Positions 36,973 through 49,251 of a stretch of DNA of 64,000 nucleotides are shown here, piece by piece. Numbering within the stretch: position 1 is the first letter of the stretch; each line of letters starts with the position of its first letter. This DNA comes from Paulownia fortunei (lineage: Eukaryota > Streptophyta > Magnoliopsida > Lamiales > Paulowniaceae), in contig CM033110.1 of NCBI GenBank assembly GCA_019321725.1, forward strand, positions 9,169,278 to 9,233,277. The letters are read 5' to 3'. A program made the translations under genes and the position numbers. Below the pieces are notes generated by a model. That model did not search any database. It was not told where the DNA came from and worked only from the letters and a program-made list of their open reading frames with translations.

Positions 36973-38697
36973 TGATAAATGCAAATTTTGATATATTTTT
37001 ATATTAAATCTTTTATACTTTTCTTACTTTATTTTTGTTAATATTATAATTTTATTAATATTTTTTGTTAGGGAATCAATGAACAAAAAAAGATCAAAAA
37101 GGGTCAAAATGAAACGAAAGAAGACAACACGTTTCAGGAGCAAGTTAGGAGATAATATTTTATTGGATCAAAAAAGCATCAGAATTAGATGAAAATGGCC
37201 ATTTTTGACTATGTCCATCATGTGCAGATCAAAATATATACAAGAAATCACTTGAAATTTGCAAGTCATTGTTGGGCTTGGAATAAATTTAAAATAAGCA
37301 TATTTTCAAACTTGTGTAGTTTTCATAATTTGGGAATAACTCTATGTTCAAAAGTCTTATGGACCTAAATCTTACTTTTTTTAAAAGTCAAGAGATAGAA
37401 CTACAACTTTGTTGTTGGAAGTTCAGTCCAATTCAGCCTTGATTATAACAGAAAATTCATCTAAATGTATGTATTGGAAAGATCTATCTATGCTGACACA
37501 TCTTTTTAAATTAAGCATAACTTTCTCCCTAGTGGTTAGAATTAGGTGCGTCAAGTTGGAAAATGAAGCTAATAGAAAATACACAGTTTTCATGTTTATC
37601 ACTTTTCCAAAATCAGCTAATTTCATAGAGAAAAATGTATGACAAAAATCAGATCTGAAAATAACATGTGAATTTAGAGCATATTTGAAGTAAATTTGGA
37701 GTGCAATTGGAGTGAATTTGAGATATTAATTTAGGCACTCTTGTACTATAAATAGGGGCTCTTGGATGTCATTGGAGACATGAAAAAACTCTTAGAGGGG
37801 GAAATAAAATTTTATTGTTGTCTTTCTTTAAGCTAAGTTTTCTAGTAGTAATAGAAATGTATTCTCTAGTTTTTCTTCTATTTTCAGTCTTTTCTACTTT
37901 CATTATATCTTTCTAAATTTTATTTAGCTGAGAAAAAAGGGTGAACCTCTTGATGGAGGAGGAGGATCGGTTATAAAGGTGTATAATGTTCAGGTGTGTT
38001 GTATTATTATTTTAATTTTTGATCGAAACCCTCTTTTTTGTGTTGATTCTTGATTTATGTATCACCAATGACACAACAAATAATTGTATTCATTTAGCTT
38101 ATTGTATGGTTCTACTACATTGATTGCTAACGTAAAACCTTATTTTGTTGTAGATAAAGTTGTGCATAAATACTTAATCCCATAAATAAATGTTGGTGTT
38201 AAAATCCTTTTTGTTTAGTGGTGATTTTTGATTTGTGTAATACTAATGGCAAAACAAAATACTTGGGTTTATTTAACTTATTGTATGGTTCTACTCCACC
38301 GATTGCTAATGTGAAATATTGATTTTTTATAGATAAATGTGTGCATAAATACTTGATTCCATAAACAAAAATTGGTGCTAAAAAATAATTTACAAATAGT
38401 AAGACAATATCATGATTACTTTAATGCATGAGTTATTTGATAACATCTTCCCATTGAAACCTTCATTGTGCATGGGTTCCAATAGTGGCATTTAAAAAAG
38501 GTAAAAAGATTAAATAATCATTGCTCTATCCAAAATTTAAGACCGGATCCCTAATCCTCAACACTTTATTATTTTGAGTTTTTAGTTATAGCATAAGTTT
38601 TTCTTTATAATCTAAACCACATTCATCACATCTTGTAAAAAATATAAACTCGAAAACTTCAAAGAACTTCCCTGTGAATCAATCTCAGATTCCCAAG
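36973..38697 (+). mobile_element. 5' LTR of L-family element L2
   Basis: It starts TGATAAATGCAAATTTTGAT and has the TATA box CTATAAATAGGGG at about 37746. The block of about 150 bp is present twice. At about 38697 the text jumps from CAGATTCCC to AAGATAACTATTCAGG. About 90-100 bp, comprising the LTR end and the whole primer site, are deleted compared with L1 and L3. Confidence 0.88.
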
Positions 38698-38889
38698 ATA
38701 ACTATTCAGGTTTGTAAATATTTTCCCTTTTGTCAATATTATGTATTTGTTTTCTTTACAGTTATATGTTTATATGGTATAGTAATCATAATTCTCATTA
38801 TTTAGTTAGAAATTTGTTTAAATCACATCCACACACTTCCATCATGGTCGAAAATGAAAGTGTTTAGGATGAAAATGAGAATCAATAGG

Positions 38890-40230
38890 TGTGTATCTTG
38901 TATTATTACTTATAACCTCCTTGAAATCTTTCTCTCTAAATGCAAATAACTTTCAATTCAAGCCAGGTATGATCCCTTTACTTCCTAATTTTCATGGTTT
39001 ATACTCTAAAAACCCTTACTTGCATCTGAAAGAATTTGATGAAGTATGTGTCACTTTTGAAGATCAAACTTGTACAAATGAGATCGTTAAGCTCAAATTA
39101 TTTCCTTTTTATTTAAAAGATAAAACAAAAACTTGGCTTAACTCTTTAAAACTCAGGTTAGTTAGCACTTGACAAGAAATGCAAGTTGAAATTTTGAAAA
39201 AAATCTTTCCAACCCATTGAACTAATGTTTTGAAAAGACAAATCGAAATTTTTTCTCAAAATTCTAATGAAGCTTTTTTTCAATGTTGGGAAAGATTAAA
39301 GATTTGTTAATTCATGCCCATATCATGGTTTTTGAAAAATGGCGCTTAATTAGTGTTTTTTTTCATGATGGTTTAACTCCTAAAACAAAATAATTTGTTG
39401 AAAGCAATGTGTAATGGTGAGATTCTTGATAAAGAACCTGATGAAGCCCTAGAATATCTACACTATTTGGTAGAAAACTTTCAATCATGGCATAGTGTTA
39501 ATTCTTTTGAAGGTTCTATTAGATCTAATCTTGCTAATAGTAATAAAGAAAAATATTACCTTAGTCAAGAAGATGATCTAAATGCTAAGATTGATATTTT
39601 AACAAAAAATGTTGTTTCCATGGAACTTAAAAAAGTAAAGAAAATCAGATTTGTGCAAGATAAAGAAGTTTGTAGAATTTTTGAACTTATGGGACACTCT
39701 ACAAATGAATGTTCAAATATTATAGCAAAAGAAAATTTCATAAACACATTCAAAAAGTCTTTCCATTCTCATATTCTAAAACTTGCAATCCACAATAGAG
39801 AAATCATCCCAATTTTAGTTGACGAGGTGATAATCGTGCCTAACCGCTACATTTACAAAAACCACCAGACTTTCTTTCTTATCCAACTCTACATACAAAA
39901 TATCTTGAAGAAACTTTGCAAGAATTCATGCATGCACAAACAAACATCAATAACCATACTTTACAAGCCATCAATGAAATCAAAGATACACTTTCAGTAC
40001 TGACAACTTCTTTGTGTACTCATGAAAAAGGTGAATTTTTAACTCAACCTCAACCTAATCATTCCACTCAGTGTCATGTTTCTTCTTTAGGTGAAAAATC
40101 AATCAAGGAGGCTAATTCAATCACAACTCCTCAAAATGAATTTTTTTTGACAAGACTATTCATTCAAAGGAGAATCCAAAGTCGGTGTTTGGATATGTCA
40201 AGTTGCTCAAAGAGTTATGCACTAATAAAT
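38890..40230 (+). pseudogene. Decayed gag of L2
   Basis: A 93-codon frame (38891-39172) reads NNFQFKPGMIPLLPNFHGLY, YLHLKEFDEVCVTFEDQTCT and TKTWLNSLK: the Retrotrans_gag domain, better kept than in L1. A 202-codon frame (39395-40003) continues through EALEYLHYLVENFQSWH to ELMGHSTNECSNI, the zinc-knuckle remnant. In this remnant the first cysteine is already phenylalanine (IFELMGH). Stops and shifts separate the pieces. Confidence 0.82.
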
Positions 40231-40235
40231 AGAAG

Positions 40236-40900
40236 TTGAGTGGGGATGAAAAAGTAAGTGTGGGGAAGAATGTTTTGATAGTTCTTCAAAGAAAACTCCA
40301 TCCAAAGTGTAAGAATCTACGCACTTTTACCATCCCTTATACCATTGGTAAGACTAGATTTGAAAAATGCATGTTAGATTTGGGAGCATCAATTAATATT
40401 ATGCCATATTCTATTTATGTTTTTCTAAGTTTAGGACCTTTAAAATAAACTGGTGTTATCATACAATTGCCTGATAGACCTAATGCATATCCAATAGGGT
40501 TGTGGAAGATGTTCTTGTACAGTGAATGAATTAATTTTTCCTGCTGACTTTTATGTTCTTGAGATGGAGGATAACACATGCCCTAATCCTACAATAATTC
40601 TTTTGGGAAGACTCGTCATGAAGACAACCTAAGCTAAGATTGATGTTCATGATGGTATTCTTGTTATGGATTTTGATGGCGATGCTATAAAATATAATAT
40701 TTTTGAAACCATGAGATATCCTACTGATGTGAATGTTGTTTCTATAGTTAATATTATTGATCCCAAGTCACAACAGATGCTTGAGTTCACTAGCAAGGAA
40801 TGAGTAGAGGTTATTTTACAAAAATATCTTCTTATGAAGGATTTGAAAGAAGAGAAGTTGGATGTACAAATATTGGGGGATATGGAAAATGATGTAACGG
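40236..40900 (+). pseudogene. Decayed retropepsin of L2
   Basis: The 70-codon frame contains RTFTIPYTIGKTRFEKCMLD followed by LGASINIMPYSIY, so the D-L-G-A motif is kept. A stop follows at 40446. Further text to 40900 parallels L1 2760-3210 with several stops and one-base losses. Confidence 0.82.
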
Positions 40901-40964
40901 GGCTGGAATCGTTGCTAAAAAATCAAGGTATGTTGTCTCTTATGTTGAATTGCTAATATCTAAT

Positions 40965-41165
40965 GAGAGACTTCTACCTTCTGTGGTGTAGATACCTACA
41001 ATGGAGCTTAAATCAATCCCGAACCATCTTAAATATGTATACTTGGGTAAGAAAGAAATACCACTAGTCAGCATTGCTAAAGACCTCACTCAAGTACAAG
41101 CAGGAAAACTTATTTGAGTGCTTCAAAATTATAAGATGGTTATTGGATGGACGATGCTTTAGCAA
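40965..41165 (+). pseudogene. RT stub of L2
   Basis: LPSVV, stop, IPTMELKSIPNHLKYVYL and GKKEIPLVSIAKDLTQV correspond to L1 3320-3528. The frame ends at the same place as in L1, and the post-pol spacer AAACCAAGTGCTTGTTGGGA follows at about 41212. RT core, RNase H and integrase are absent. Confidence 0.78.
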
Positions 41166-41757
41166 CATATGTTGATAAGTGATGAAAGAAGTAATATCGG
41201 GCTAAAGACATTAAACCAAGTGCTTGTTGGGAGGTAACCCAACAGATGGAAAAGAAGACTATGAGAGCTGATAATCACATATTGATTTTCTCTAACTCTC
41301 ATTCTCTTTCTTTTTATCTATTTGTTTTTTAACTTTTTTTTTATTTTATTTTGTCCTAATAAAAAATGCATGCTAACAATGTGGTAGGTAGTATTTTTTT
41401 AAAATTTTTTTCATGCAAGAGCACATGGTAGTCATTTTTCTATAAAGAAAACCACTGCAAAGATATTGTAGTGTGGATTTTATTGATCCACTTTTTTTAA
41501 AAACACTTGCACTTTCTATAAAAGATATGAAAATTATCAAAAATTATGATCTTTCTCGGTTAAGTGGTGGATAATGGTTCTCTATAGCTATTGAAGTCGG
41601 ACTTATCAATTTCCCAAAAACTTATATAAAAAAGAAAATAAAAAATAAAAATAAAACAAAACAAAATAAAAAAAATATAAGTTCCTTAGGAGTGGTTTCT
41701 AAAAATTGAGAAGATAAAATTCAATTCATTAAGGATGAACTGAGTAAGGAGTCTCCA

Positions 41758-42010
41758 GATGATATTTGATTGACTCTTGAGACACATTCTTGTGGATTCG
41801 CGCATTGTACAATTCTTGATTTATGGAATCACTTCCAGAATGAATATGAGTGTTATAGTTCTAGAAATTTGACATTAAAAGATCCTGTTTGTCAGTTTAT
41901 AAGAAAATTGGATGAGAAACATATTCTCGACCCATAGAGGGCATTAAAGCCATTACTGGACATAAAATTAGAGGAAGATATGAGCCACAGTTACAACTAC
42001 GTGTAAATTC
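41758..42010 (+). pseudogene. Unidentified coding trace in L2, upstream of LOG relic
   Basis: One frame reads ILDLWNHFQNEYECYSSRNL, then TLKDPVCQFIRKLDEKHILD, P, stop, RALKPLLDIKLEEDMSHS. Only two stops occur in about 84 codons. The same frame is detectable in L1 (5975-6236), but there the segment begins directly after a nested LTR. The family is not recognised. Confidence 0.45.
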
Positions 42011-42019
42011 ACGTGTAGC

Positions 42020-42172
42020 AGTTATTTTTTTTCAAACTATATCCTTATTTTCAACATTTTTAACAAAAAAAAAGACATGCAATAAATGCATTTTCTATTC
42101 AAACCTCAATAAATAGCACCGTACTTACTCTATTTTTACACAACTCACATTAAAAAAAAAGAAAGAAAGAAA
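42020..42172 (+). promoter_or_regulatory. Possible captured 5' leader of the LOG relic
   Basis: The AT-rich segment contains CAATAAATAGCACCG (42108-42122), a TATA-like box, and a purine run AAAAGAAAGAAAGAAA directly before the ATG. L1 has the same leader at 6290-6386. Whether it came with the LOG gene or belonged to the element is not known. Confidence 0.3.
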
Positions 42173-42790
42173 ATGGAAGGGTCTTCCTCTTGCAAGTTCA
42201 ACTATATTTGTGTCTTTTGTGGAACTAATCTAGGAAAAAATGATGAATTTATAGGGAGAACCAATAACCTTGTTCACTTTAGCAAAAACAAAAATTCATT
42301 TAGTATACGGGAGAGGCAGTCTGGGGTTAATGGGGAGTGTTGCTACTTCTTCTCATGTAGGAGGAGTCAAAGTTTTAGAAGTTGTCCCAAAACTTTTAAC
42401 AGTACAGAATATCATAGGTATGACCATCGAAGATGAGCTAAAAGCGTTACATATTTAGGACTTAATGCCTAATATGTTAAACAATACAGATGCATTCATC
42501 ATTGTACTTGGTGGTTTTGATACATTGGAGGAATTATTCAAAGTTGTCTCTTGGGCACAATAACATTCACCAGAAACCTATAGGTATTCTTAATGTTAAT
42601 TGTTTCTTTGATGGTTTGCTATCTTTTATAGATCATGCTGCAAAAAAATAATTTTATTTTACCGTATGCGATATGAATTCTCATTTTTGCTCTAACACCT
42701 GACCAACTGATTCATTAACTTCTAACTTAAGTGCCAGAACTTGATCGAACCTCATCTCTTGTGGATTGGTCCAATAGGGACAATGGTTGA
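42173..42790 (+). pseudogene. Captured LOG cytokinin phosphoribohydrolase, decayed copy in L2
   Basis: This is the second copy of the same captured gene. The ATG is intact: MEGSSSCKFNYICVFCGTNL matches the LOG N-terminus. After a frame shift come HLVYGRGSLGLMGSVATS, VKVLEVVPKLLTV and MTIEDELKALHI; then [27 protein letters not shown] and the [20 protein letters not shown] equivalent. The tail DWSNRDNG ends at TGA (42788-42790). The catalytic-site signature is degraded to L-G-G-F-D-T-L-E-E, losing the proline and a glycine that L1 keeps, while L1 has lost the threonine and leucine. No introns. The two copies differ in which frame shifts they carry, so most decay followed insertion. Confidence 0.9.
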
Positions 42791-44295
42791 AAATACAAAA
42801 TGAATTTGACTCTCATCTTGTGAAATTTATACTTAATGATTTCAACTAATAGTGTATGTATTGTGTTGTTTCAACTTTATTTTTCAGTAAGTCACATTTT
42901 ATGTAATATCTTATAAACTCTATTTTCCTATGTATTTTCAACATTAGGGATAATGTCTCAATTAGGTTGGGGAAGGGATAGTTGGTATCATGTCTTATGT
43001 GTTTAATCTATGTTTTTATAGTTTTTTTTAATAATTTCAAGCGTATTTTCTTTTAGGTTCGTTGAAACCATGAAAAATGGTGGTAGAGTAAAGGGTAACT
43101 TTAATACTCTTGAGAGACGTACCCCTATTTTTTTGCATAACATGGTAAGTTTTTGAAGTTTTTCACAAAAGTCTGTGTATTGTCAATTTTTTTTGAGTCC
43201 TAGATTTTCTTCTAACTTCAACGAATAAAATTAAATACGAATAATATGGTTTGATTGATGATGGGTATTGTTTTGGATTTTCATGTTGTTATTTGGTTAA
43301 TATATTTTTGTGATAATTATACTCAATTTTTTTGCACAAATAGTTATAGTATTTAGTGTGGAGACAAGCATGTCAAAATAGGTAGTTCTTATGCCCTCGC
43401 TTTAATCATCACTTAGATTTTTGACATATAGGGGTTGAGTGTTATAACTTTTTCTTTTAGTCTGTCAAGGAAAACGACTGATTGAGCACTATTTGAAAAA
43501 TAATTAAGACATTAGGTTTTCTAGCATTATGGCCAAATCTACTTATTCCCTATGTGATGTTCTAAGAGAACATCCCCATAGTAAACTACTTTGAACCTTT
43601 CAATAAAGAAGTTTTTTCCTGTGGTAACCATATCTTCTTACCTAACTTAAATACACTATTATCATACCCTTATTCTAAAAATGATTTGGAGCTTAAGAGT
43701 CATTCCATTGTCAAGGTGAGCTTGCAAATGAAAATTGAATTAGAATAGAAGATAAGTGTGGGGGAGTTTCTCTTCTAAATAAAAAAATTACGAAGTGTTA
43801 AAAATATTACGAGTTGCAACTAAAAATGAGATGTTTTGCAAAATCAATAAGAATAATAAAGATGGGTCCAATTCAATAGCAATAGGCCTCAGTATTGAAA
43901 TTTATAGAGTATGAGAATTCTTTATTGATAAACTATACATCTCTAATCCCATGAAGTTTTTAGAACTTTGTTGCATCCTATCCTTTTATTTCTTAGCCGC
44001 ATCATTACCATTTGCCCTTATTACAACCTTTGTTGAAAACCTTTTGATTTCGTGTGGTGCCTTCGGTGTAATAGAGATTTGTATCAAAGCAAGAGCCTAT
44101 GATATTTAACTCTTCCATTAGAGATTAAGTGATGGTTGTTGTGAGGTTTTATGGGAATTCACTTGTTTGAAGTATGCATGGTTTCATCATTATTGACAGT
44201 AACTATTCACACACAGACACTTGAGTATGCTTATTGTGGAAATATATTGAATTTTGAAGGACTAAGGGTTAGATTCGACACTTGTTTGACTTTAT
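42791..44295 (+). other. 3' non-coding internal region of L2
   Basis: It parallels L1 7000-8480, including the ACATTAGGGATAATGTCTC and TTAGGTTGGGG block at about 42938-42972 and GTGTGGGGGAG at 43757. Near 44296 the text leaps from TTTGACTTTATTA into the LTR. The polypurine tract and the first 90 or so bases of the 3' LTR are deleted, with TTTTATTA shared at the junction. Confidence 0.65.
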
Positions 44296-45965
44296 TAGTT
44301 TTATTAAAGTTTTATGTTAGTGAATCAATGAACAAAAAGAGATCAAAAGAGCCAAAATGAAATCAAAGAAGACAACACGCTTTGTGAGCAAGTTGAGAGA
44401 TAATATTTTATTGGATCAAAGAAACATCACAATTAGAAGAAAAGGGCCATTTTTGCGTGAGTCCATCATCTATAGATCAAAATATATGCAATAAATCACT
44501 TGGACTTTACAAGTGATTGTTGGGCTTGCAATAAATTCAAAATAAACATGTTTTTAGACATGTGCATTTTTTGTGTTTTAGGCATAACTCCAAATTCAAA
44601 TGCCCTATACACTTGAATCTTACTTCATTTTAAAGACAAGAGATAGAACAACAACTCATCTGTTGGAAGTTTAGCCTACTTAAGCCTTGATTATAACAGA
44701 AAATTTATCCAAGTGTGTATATTGGAAATGATCTATCTATGCTGACATGTATTGGTTAGAATTAGGTAATTCAAGTTAAAAAATAAAGCTAACAGATAAA
44801 TACACAGTTTTTATGTTGATCACTTTTCCAAAATCAGCTTATTTCAAGGAGAAAAATGTGTGACAAAAATTGGATTTGAAAAGGACATGCGAATTTGAGC
44901 ACATTTGAAGTTAATTTGGAGTGAATTTAGAGATGCCAATTTAGGCACTCTTCTACTATAAATAGGGGCTCTTGGATGACATTCAAGACACACAAAAAAC
45001 CCTTAAAGGATGAAAGAAAGTTTTATTGTTGTCTTTCTTTAGGTAAAATTTTCTAAATATAATAGAAATGTAATCTCTAGTTTTTTTTTATTTTCAGTCT
45101 TTTCTATTTTCATTATGTCTTTCTAAATTTTATTTAGCTGAGGAGAAAGGTGAACCTCTTGATGGGGAAAGAGGAACGGTTGTAAAGGTGCATAATGTTC
45201 AGATGTGTTGTATTATTGTTTTAATTTTTGATTGAAACCCTTTTTATTTTGTGGTGATTCCTGATTTATGTATCACCAATGGCACAACAAATACTTGCAT
45301 TCATTTAGCTTATTGTATGGTTCTACTACACCCAGTACTAACGTGAAACCTTGATTTGTTATAGACAAATGTGTGCATAAATAATTAATCCCATAAATTA
45401 GTGTTGGTATTAAAATACTTCTTGTTTTGTGGCGATTCTTGATTTTTGTACCACCTATGACACAAAAAATACTTGGGTTTATTTAGCTTATTGTACGGTT
45501 CTACTGCACCGACTGTTAACATTAAACCTTGATTCGTTGTAGATAAAGGTGTGTATAAAGTAAATCTTTATCCCGTAAACAAGTATTGATGTTAAGAGAT
45601 AATTTACAAACAGTAAGACAATATCATGATTACCTTAATGCATGAGCTATTTGATAACATCTTCCCATTGAAACCTTTATTATATATGAATTCCAATAGT
45701 AACATTTAAAAGAGGTAAAAAATAATAAAAAATTATTCCTCTATCTAAAACTCAAGAGCGGATTCATAATCTTCAGTACTTTATTATTTTAATTTTGTAG
45801 TTATAGCATAAGTTTTTTTTATAATCTAAACCACATTCAACCAATTTTTTAAGAAATATAAACCCCAAAACTTCAAACAACTTCCCGTGGATCGACCTCG
45901 GACTCCTGAAAAATTTGTTACTTGACACAACCTACACTTGGATTTGCAATCTTAAAGTTGTAGCA
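44296..45965 (+). mobile_element. 3' LTR of L2, lacking its first bases
   Basis: It resumes at TTTTATGTTAGTGAATCAAT, corresponding to about LTR base 90, and ends CTTAAAGTTGTAGCA at 45965, followed by CTCCC. The TATA box ACTATAAATAGGGG is at about 44955. Two copies of the block of about 150 bp are present, as in the 5' LTR. With TTCCC at 36968-36972 this gives the target duplication with one change. Confidence 0.88.
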
Positions 45966-46834
45966 CTCCCTAAGCCTTGATTAAAAGAAGTTTAACCCAT
46001 ATTCAAATGATCAAACCACATTTTATTCATCAACATCATAGGTCTTCACAATTTCAACAAGGTAAACAAAAACTGAAAGAAATAAGAGAAGAAAAATTAC
46101 AACCTAAATTCTTTAAAACCACTCTCAAGCTTGAGTTCTTTAATTCTTCAAGCCCAATACAGAATCCTTCTTCTCTTGATGTCAATTTCAGCTCTTTGGT
46201 TGTGTGCAATTTTTTATATATGGAGTTGTGAGAATTTTATATATGGAGTGTGGAAAAATGTGTGTATATTCAAGATGATAAGAGAATTTGAGAGAATGTG
46301 AATTGTGCATCTAATGGAGAGTGATAGAATGTGTGTATCTTATGTGTGAATAACCAAATATATCCAAAAAATGAGATGGAATGCCACTTGTCATAGCATC
46401 AAGCACATGGAATAATTCTGTTATGTGATGTGGCATTGCGGCGCCATACACACTAGAATCCCCTGTTTGCAATTGGTGAGTTGCACTGCAACATGAACTG
46501 TCTCAGCCATGCCGTGAGATTTCTCCATTGGATAGTGCTGCGTTACCAATTTCTAGCTCTGTGGCGTGAAACCTATTGGAACCACTATGCATTTGTATCA
46601 CCTTGCACCAAGGTGAAATTTCTGGGCCGTGGCAAAACTTTATTCTCTTGGCATTGCGGGTCTTTTCTTCTAATTTTTCTGCATTTTTCTCTCATTTTCA
46701 TCACTCATCTTAAATCATAGTACCTACACAAAATTTTGTTAAATCTAAGTGCACTACTTATCTAATCATATAAAAAAACATCTCAAATTGTGCTAATAAA
46801 CATATTAAAATCATATCAACTTATGAGCTTATCA
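45966..46834 (-). mobile_element. 3' LTR of element B, part 2 (U3 side)
   Basis: It continues part 1 (36284-36972): CTAAGCCTTGATTAAAAGAA matches 52785-52804 in the other B LTR. On the minus strand the LTR starts TGATAAGCTCATAAGTTGAT at 46834, directly after a CTCGAGGACAATCAAAAGC-type polypurine region. A set of loosely repeated GC-rich blocks of about 60 bp lies at 46430-46650 (GCCATGCCGTGAGATTTC, TGGCGTGAAACC, GGCCGTGGCAAAAC). Confidence 0.8.
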
Positions 46835-49066
46835 ACTAACCGCAAACTTAGCTTTTGATTGTCCTCGAGCAAAATTTGAGATCAAACTATTCACAAGTTC
46901 ATAATTTGATCATGAATGACTCATCTTGATTGTCCAAAAACATGCCTCAATAATTCCATATTGCATATAAATCTAGAAATCCGTCAGAAAGTTACTCAAA
47001 TAACATTACAAAAACTCATGCTCAATCGACCTTGTCATGAAATTCGAAATATGTGTGTGCATTGTCAATTTCAAGTTTCATGCTTACTATTCCATTCGAA
47101 TTATGTAAACTAATGACTCTTTCGATCTATCATAGAAGTTTTAGGTATTCCATAGGCTTGCTTTTCGTACTCCTCCACTAATGTAGACAATTCAGTGCGA
47201 AGTTTTCTCCCGTGATATGAGTTACTACCCTTTGATCACTTATACTGCCCCAAACATCTGACTGCATTTTCCAAAAGGCCAAAGTATTGGCTAACCAAGA
47301 AAGAACAAGAATAAACACAAAGTAAGAGAGCACAACATGTTGCATATAAATCGCACTCCATTTTCTAGCTTTTCTCCCCTTCACTTCCTTTAATTGTCTT
47401 TTGATATTTTTATTTTTTTTATTTTTTTTTCAATTCATTTTCTTGTGTTTCTTACTTTCTTTCTTTCTTTCTTTTTGGCATGAATCTCAAAGCTTCAATT
47501 CATTCCTTTAATTCATTTTCATATTCTTTTGCTTTCACAACCCCCAAACTTATCTTTTTTTTTTTTTTTTATCTCCATAGGCCGTGATGAGTTCTTTTCA
47601 ATATTTTTCATGCTCATACACCCAATTGCATTTATTTCATGCCCAAAATATCTCCACGTGACCCTCTACAAAATTGTGCACAAAATATCACACATTAGGC
47701 TTTCTTGGGGACAATATATGATTTTTCGGGCTACAAGGGGTAGGTATAATGAAATAAAAGAATTGAAGTCGAATGGTGGTCAACTATATACCTTGCATAT
47801 GCCATTCTTTGCAAAAGGCCCTAGAGGGGTAGTTAATGATAATGATGTTCTTTTGGTAGGCTTGAAAGGCACAAACAATTTAAAGATGGACTAAATCATT
47901 TCTAAGTTTGCTAATTATCTAGAATTTTGTCTCAAAGGGTAAGCAAGCAAATTCTAGAACACCTTATGTTGACCAAAAAATATTATTGGACATAAAGTCC
48001 TTCATCAAGAAACGCACAATTCACAATATTTTAATATAAAGTGCTGAATGAAAAATCATCATTTATGACAAAGATCAACTTAACACAAGAATTGCCAAGA
48101 CTACCAATCTTCCTTCACACTAGACCATATACAACACCAATTAAATTCATCATAGGTTATTGGTTATCAAGACAAATCAACCAAACTCAAACAACAACAT
48201 AATCAAGTTTGACAATTAAAACATGCTTAATCTCAACTTTCATCAAGCAATTCATAACATTAACACAAAATTCACCAAAAATTGAAAAAATTAAACCAAA
48301 TTTTCCATCCCCAAACTTAAATGCAATATTACCCTCAATGTTGAAACAAGAAATAGCATAAAGGGAAAAAAAATATCACTTGTGATATAATGTGCATTGG
48401 AAAATATGAGTCCTTTGAAGATCATTGAAAATCCATGAGCTACTAAGAAATATTAAAATATACATCAACATAAATGGAGGAAATAAATAAGAGACATGGT
48501 AAAAGCAAAACAATTATTAACCAAAAGAAAAAACAAGCAATAATAAAGGAAAAAGGAAGTAGTTCCAAGTTATTGCCGGTAGCTTCACTTTTTCACCTCT
48601 ATTTGGGGTTGACACTTAAAATGAAAGACTTTTGACACTTAATGTCTCCCTCCCCCCTCAAGTAGTGTTTGAGTTGGTGTCCATTAATTATCTAGCATCA
48701 CAAACTTGACTGCCCCGACCTTAACCATATTTTACATGATTAGACTTAATCTCATTTGTGGCCAAAATAAGAGCTCAGTTTTTTGTTGAGAATTCTTCTT
48801 GTAGGATAGATTGGCATTAAGAACTGTAATGACAGATGTCAATTACTCATCCCCCATCTCACCTTCTTTTGGGTTCACAATGTAAGCCTGTAATTTTTCC
48901 ATAACCCTGTTCTTGTAATTACTTAAGGGCCAAAGGATCAAATTCATCTTTTCAATAGCATTTATGATTGTCCACCTGATATTTCATAAGTTTAAAAAAC
49001 ATTAAAAATTGCTTGCTCATTCTCCACCCTAAGTATCAACTGTCCTAACTGAGCATCTATTAATGC
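46835..49066 (-). other. 3' internal region of element B, no RT or integrase seen
   Basis: The interval should hold pol, but at 2.2 kb it is too short, and I find no RT, RNase H or integrase motif on either strand. The minus frame 47384-47178 has a hydrophobic stretch ([20 protein letters not shown]) that would suit a membrane segment of an env-like protein; this is weak. CTCCATAG and poly-T runs at 47400-47575 are low complexity. Element B is therefore also a deletion derivative. Confidence 0.5.
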
Positions 49067-49251
49067 TCATCTTGTAGTGAGGAACGGTCTACCTAAAATG
49101 AGTGGCATACTCAAATCCTCCTCCATGTCAAAAATAAGAAAATCCATAGGGGATATGAACTTATCTACCTCAATTAGTACATCTTTAATAGTACCTTGTG
49201 GATACTTAATAGAGTGGTTGGCTAGTTGTAATGACACTGTGGTTGGCTTCA
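49067..49251 (-). pseudogene. C-terminal half of element B retropepsin
   Basis: The minus frame reads TTVSLQLANHSIKYPQGTIK, DVLIEVDKFISPMDFLIFDM and PLILGRPFLTTR, a clean match to the second half of a plant Ty3 retropepsin. The half with the catalytic D-x-G-A is missing. It is interrupted at 49252 by the LTR fragment that follows. Confidence 0.88.

Noticed and set aside
42173..42436. Open frame with ATG and LOG-like N-terminus as a functional small gene
   Set aside because: LOG homology leaves this frame after about 30 codons by a frame shift. The rest of LOG continues in other frames with stops, so it is part of a pseudogene.
47529..47894. 121-codon open frame
   Set aside because: It begins in a poly-T/low-complexity stretch, lies on the strand opposite to element B's coding strand, and shows no known domain.
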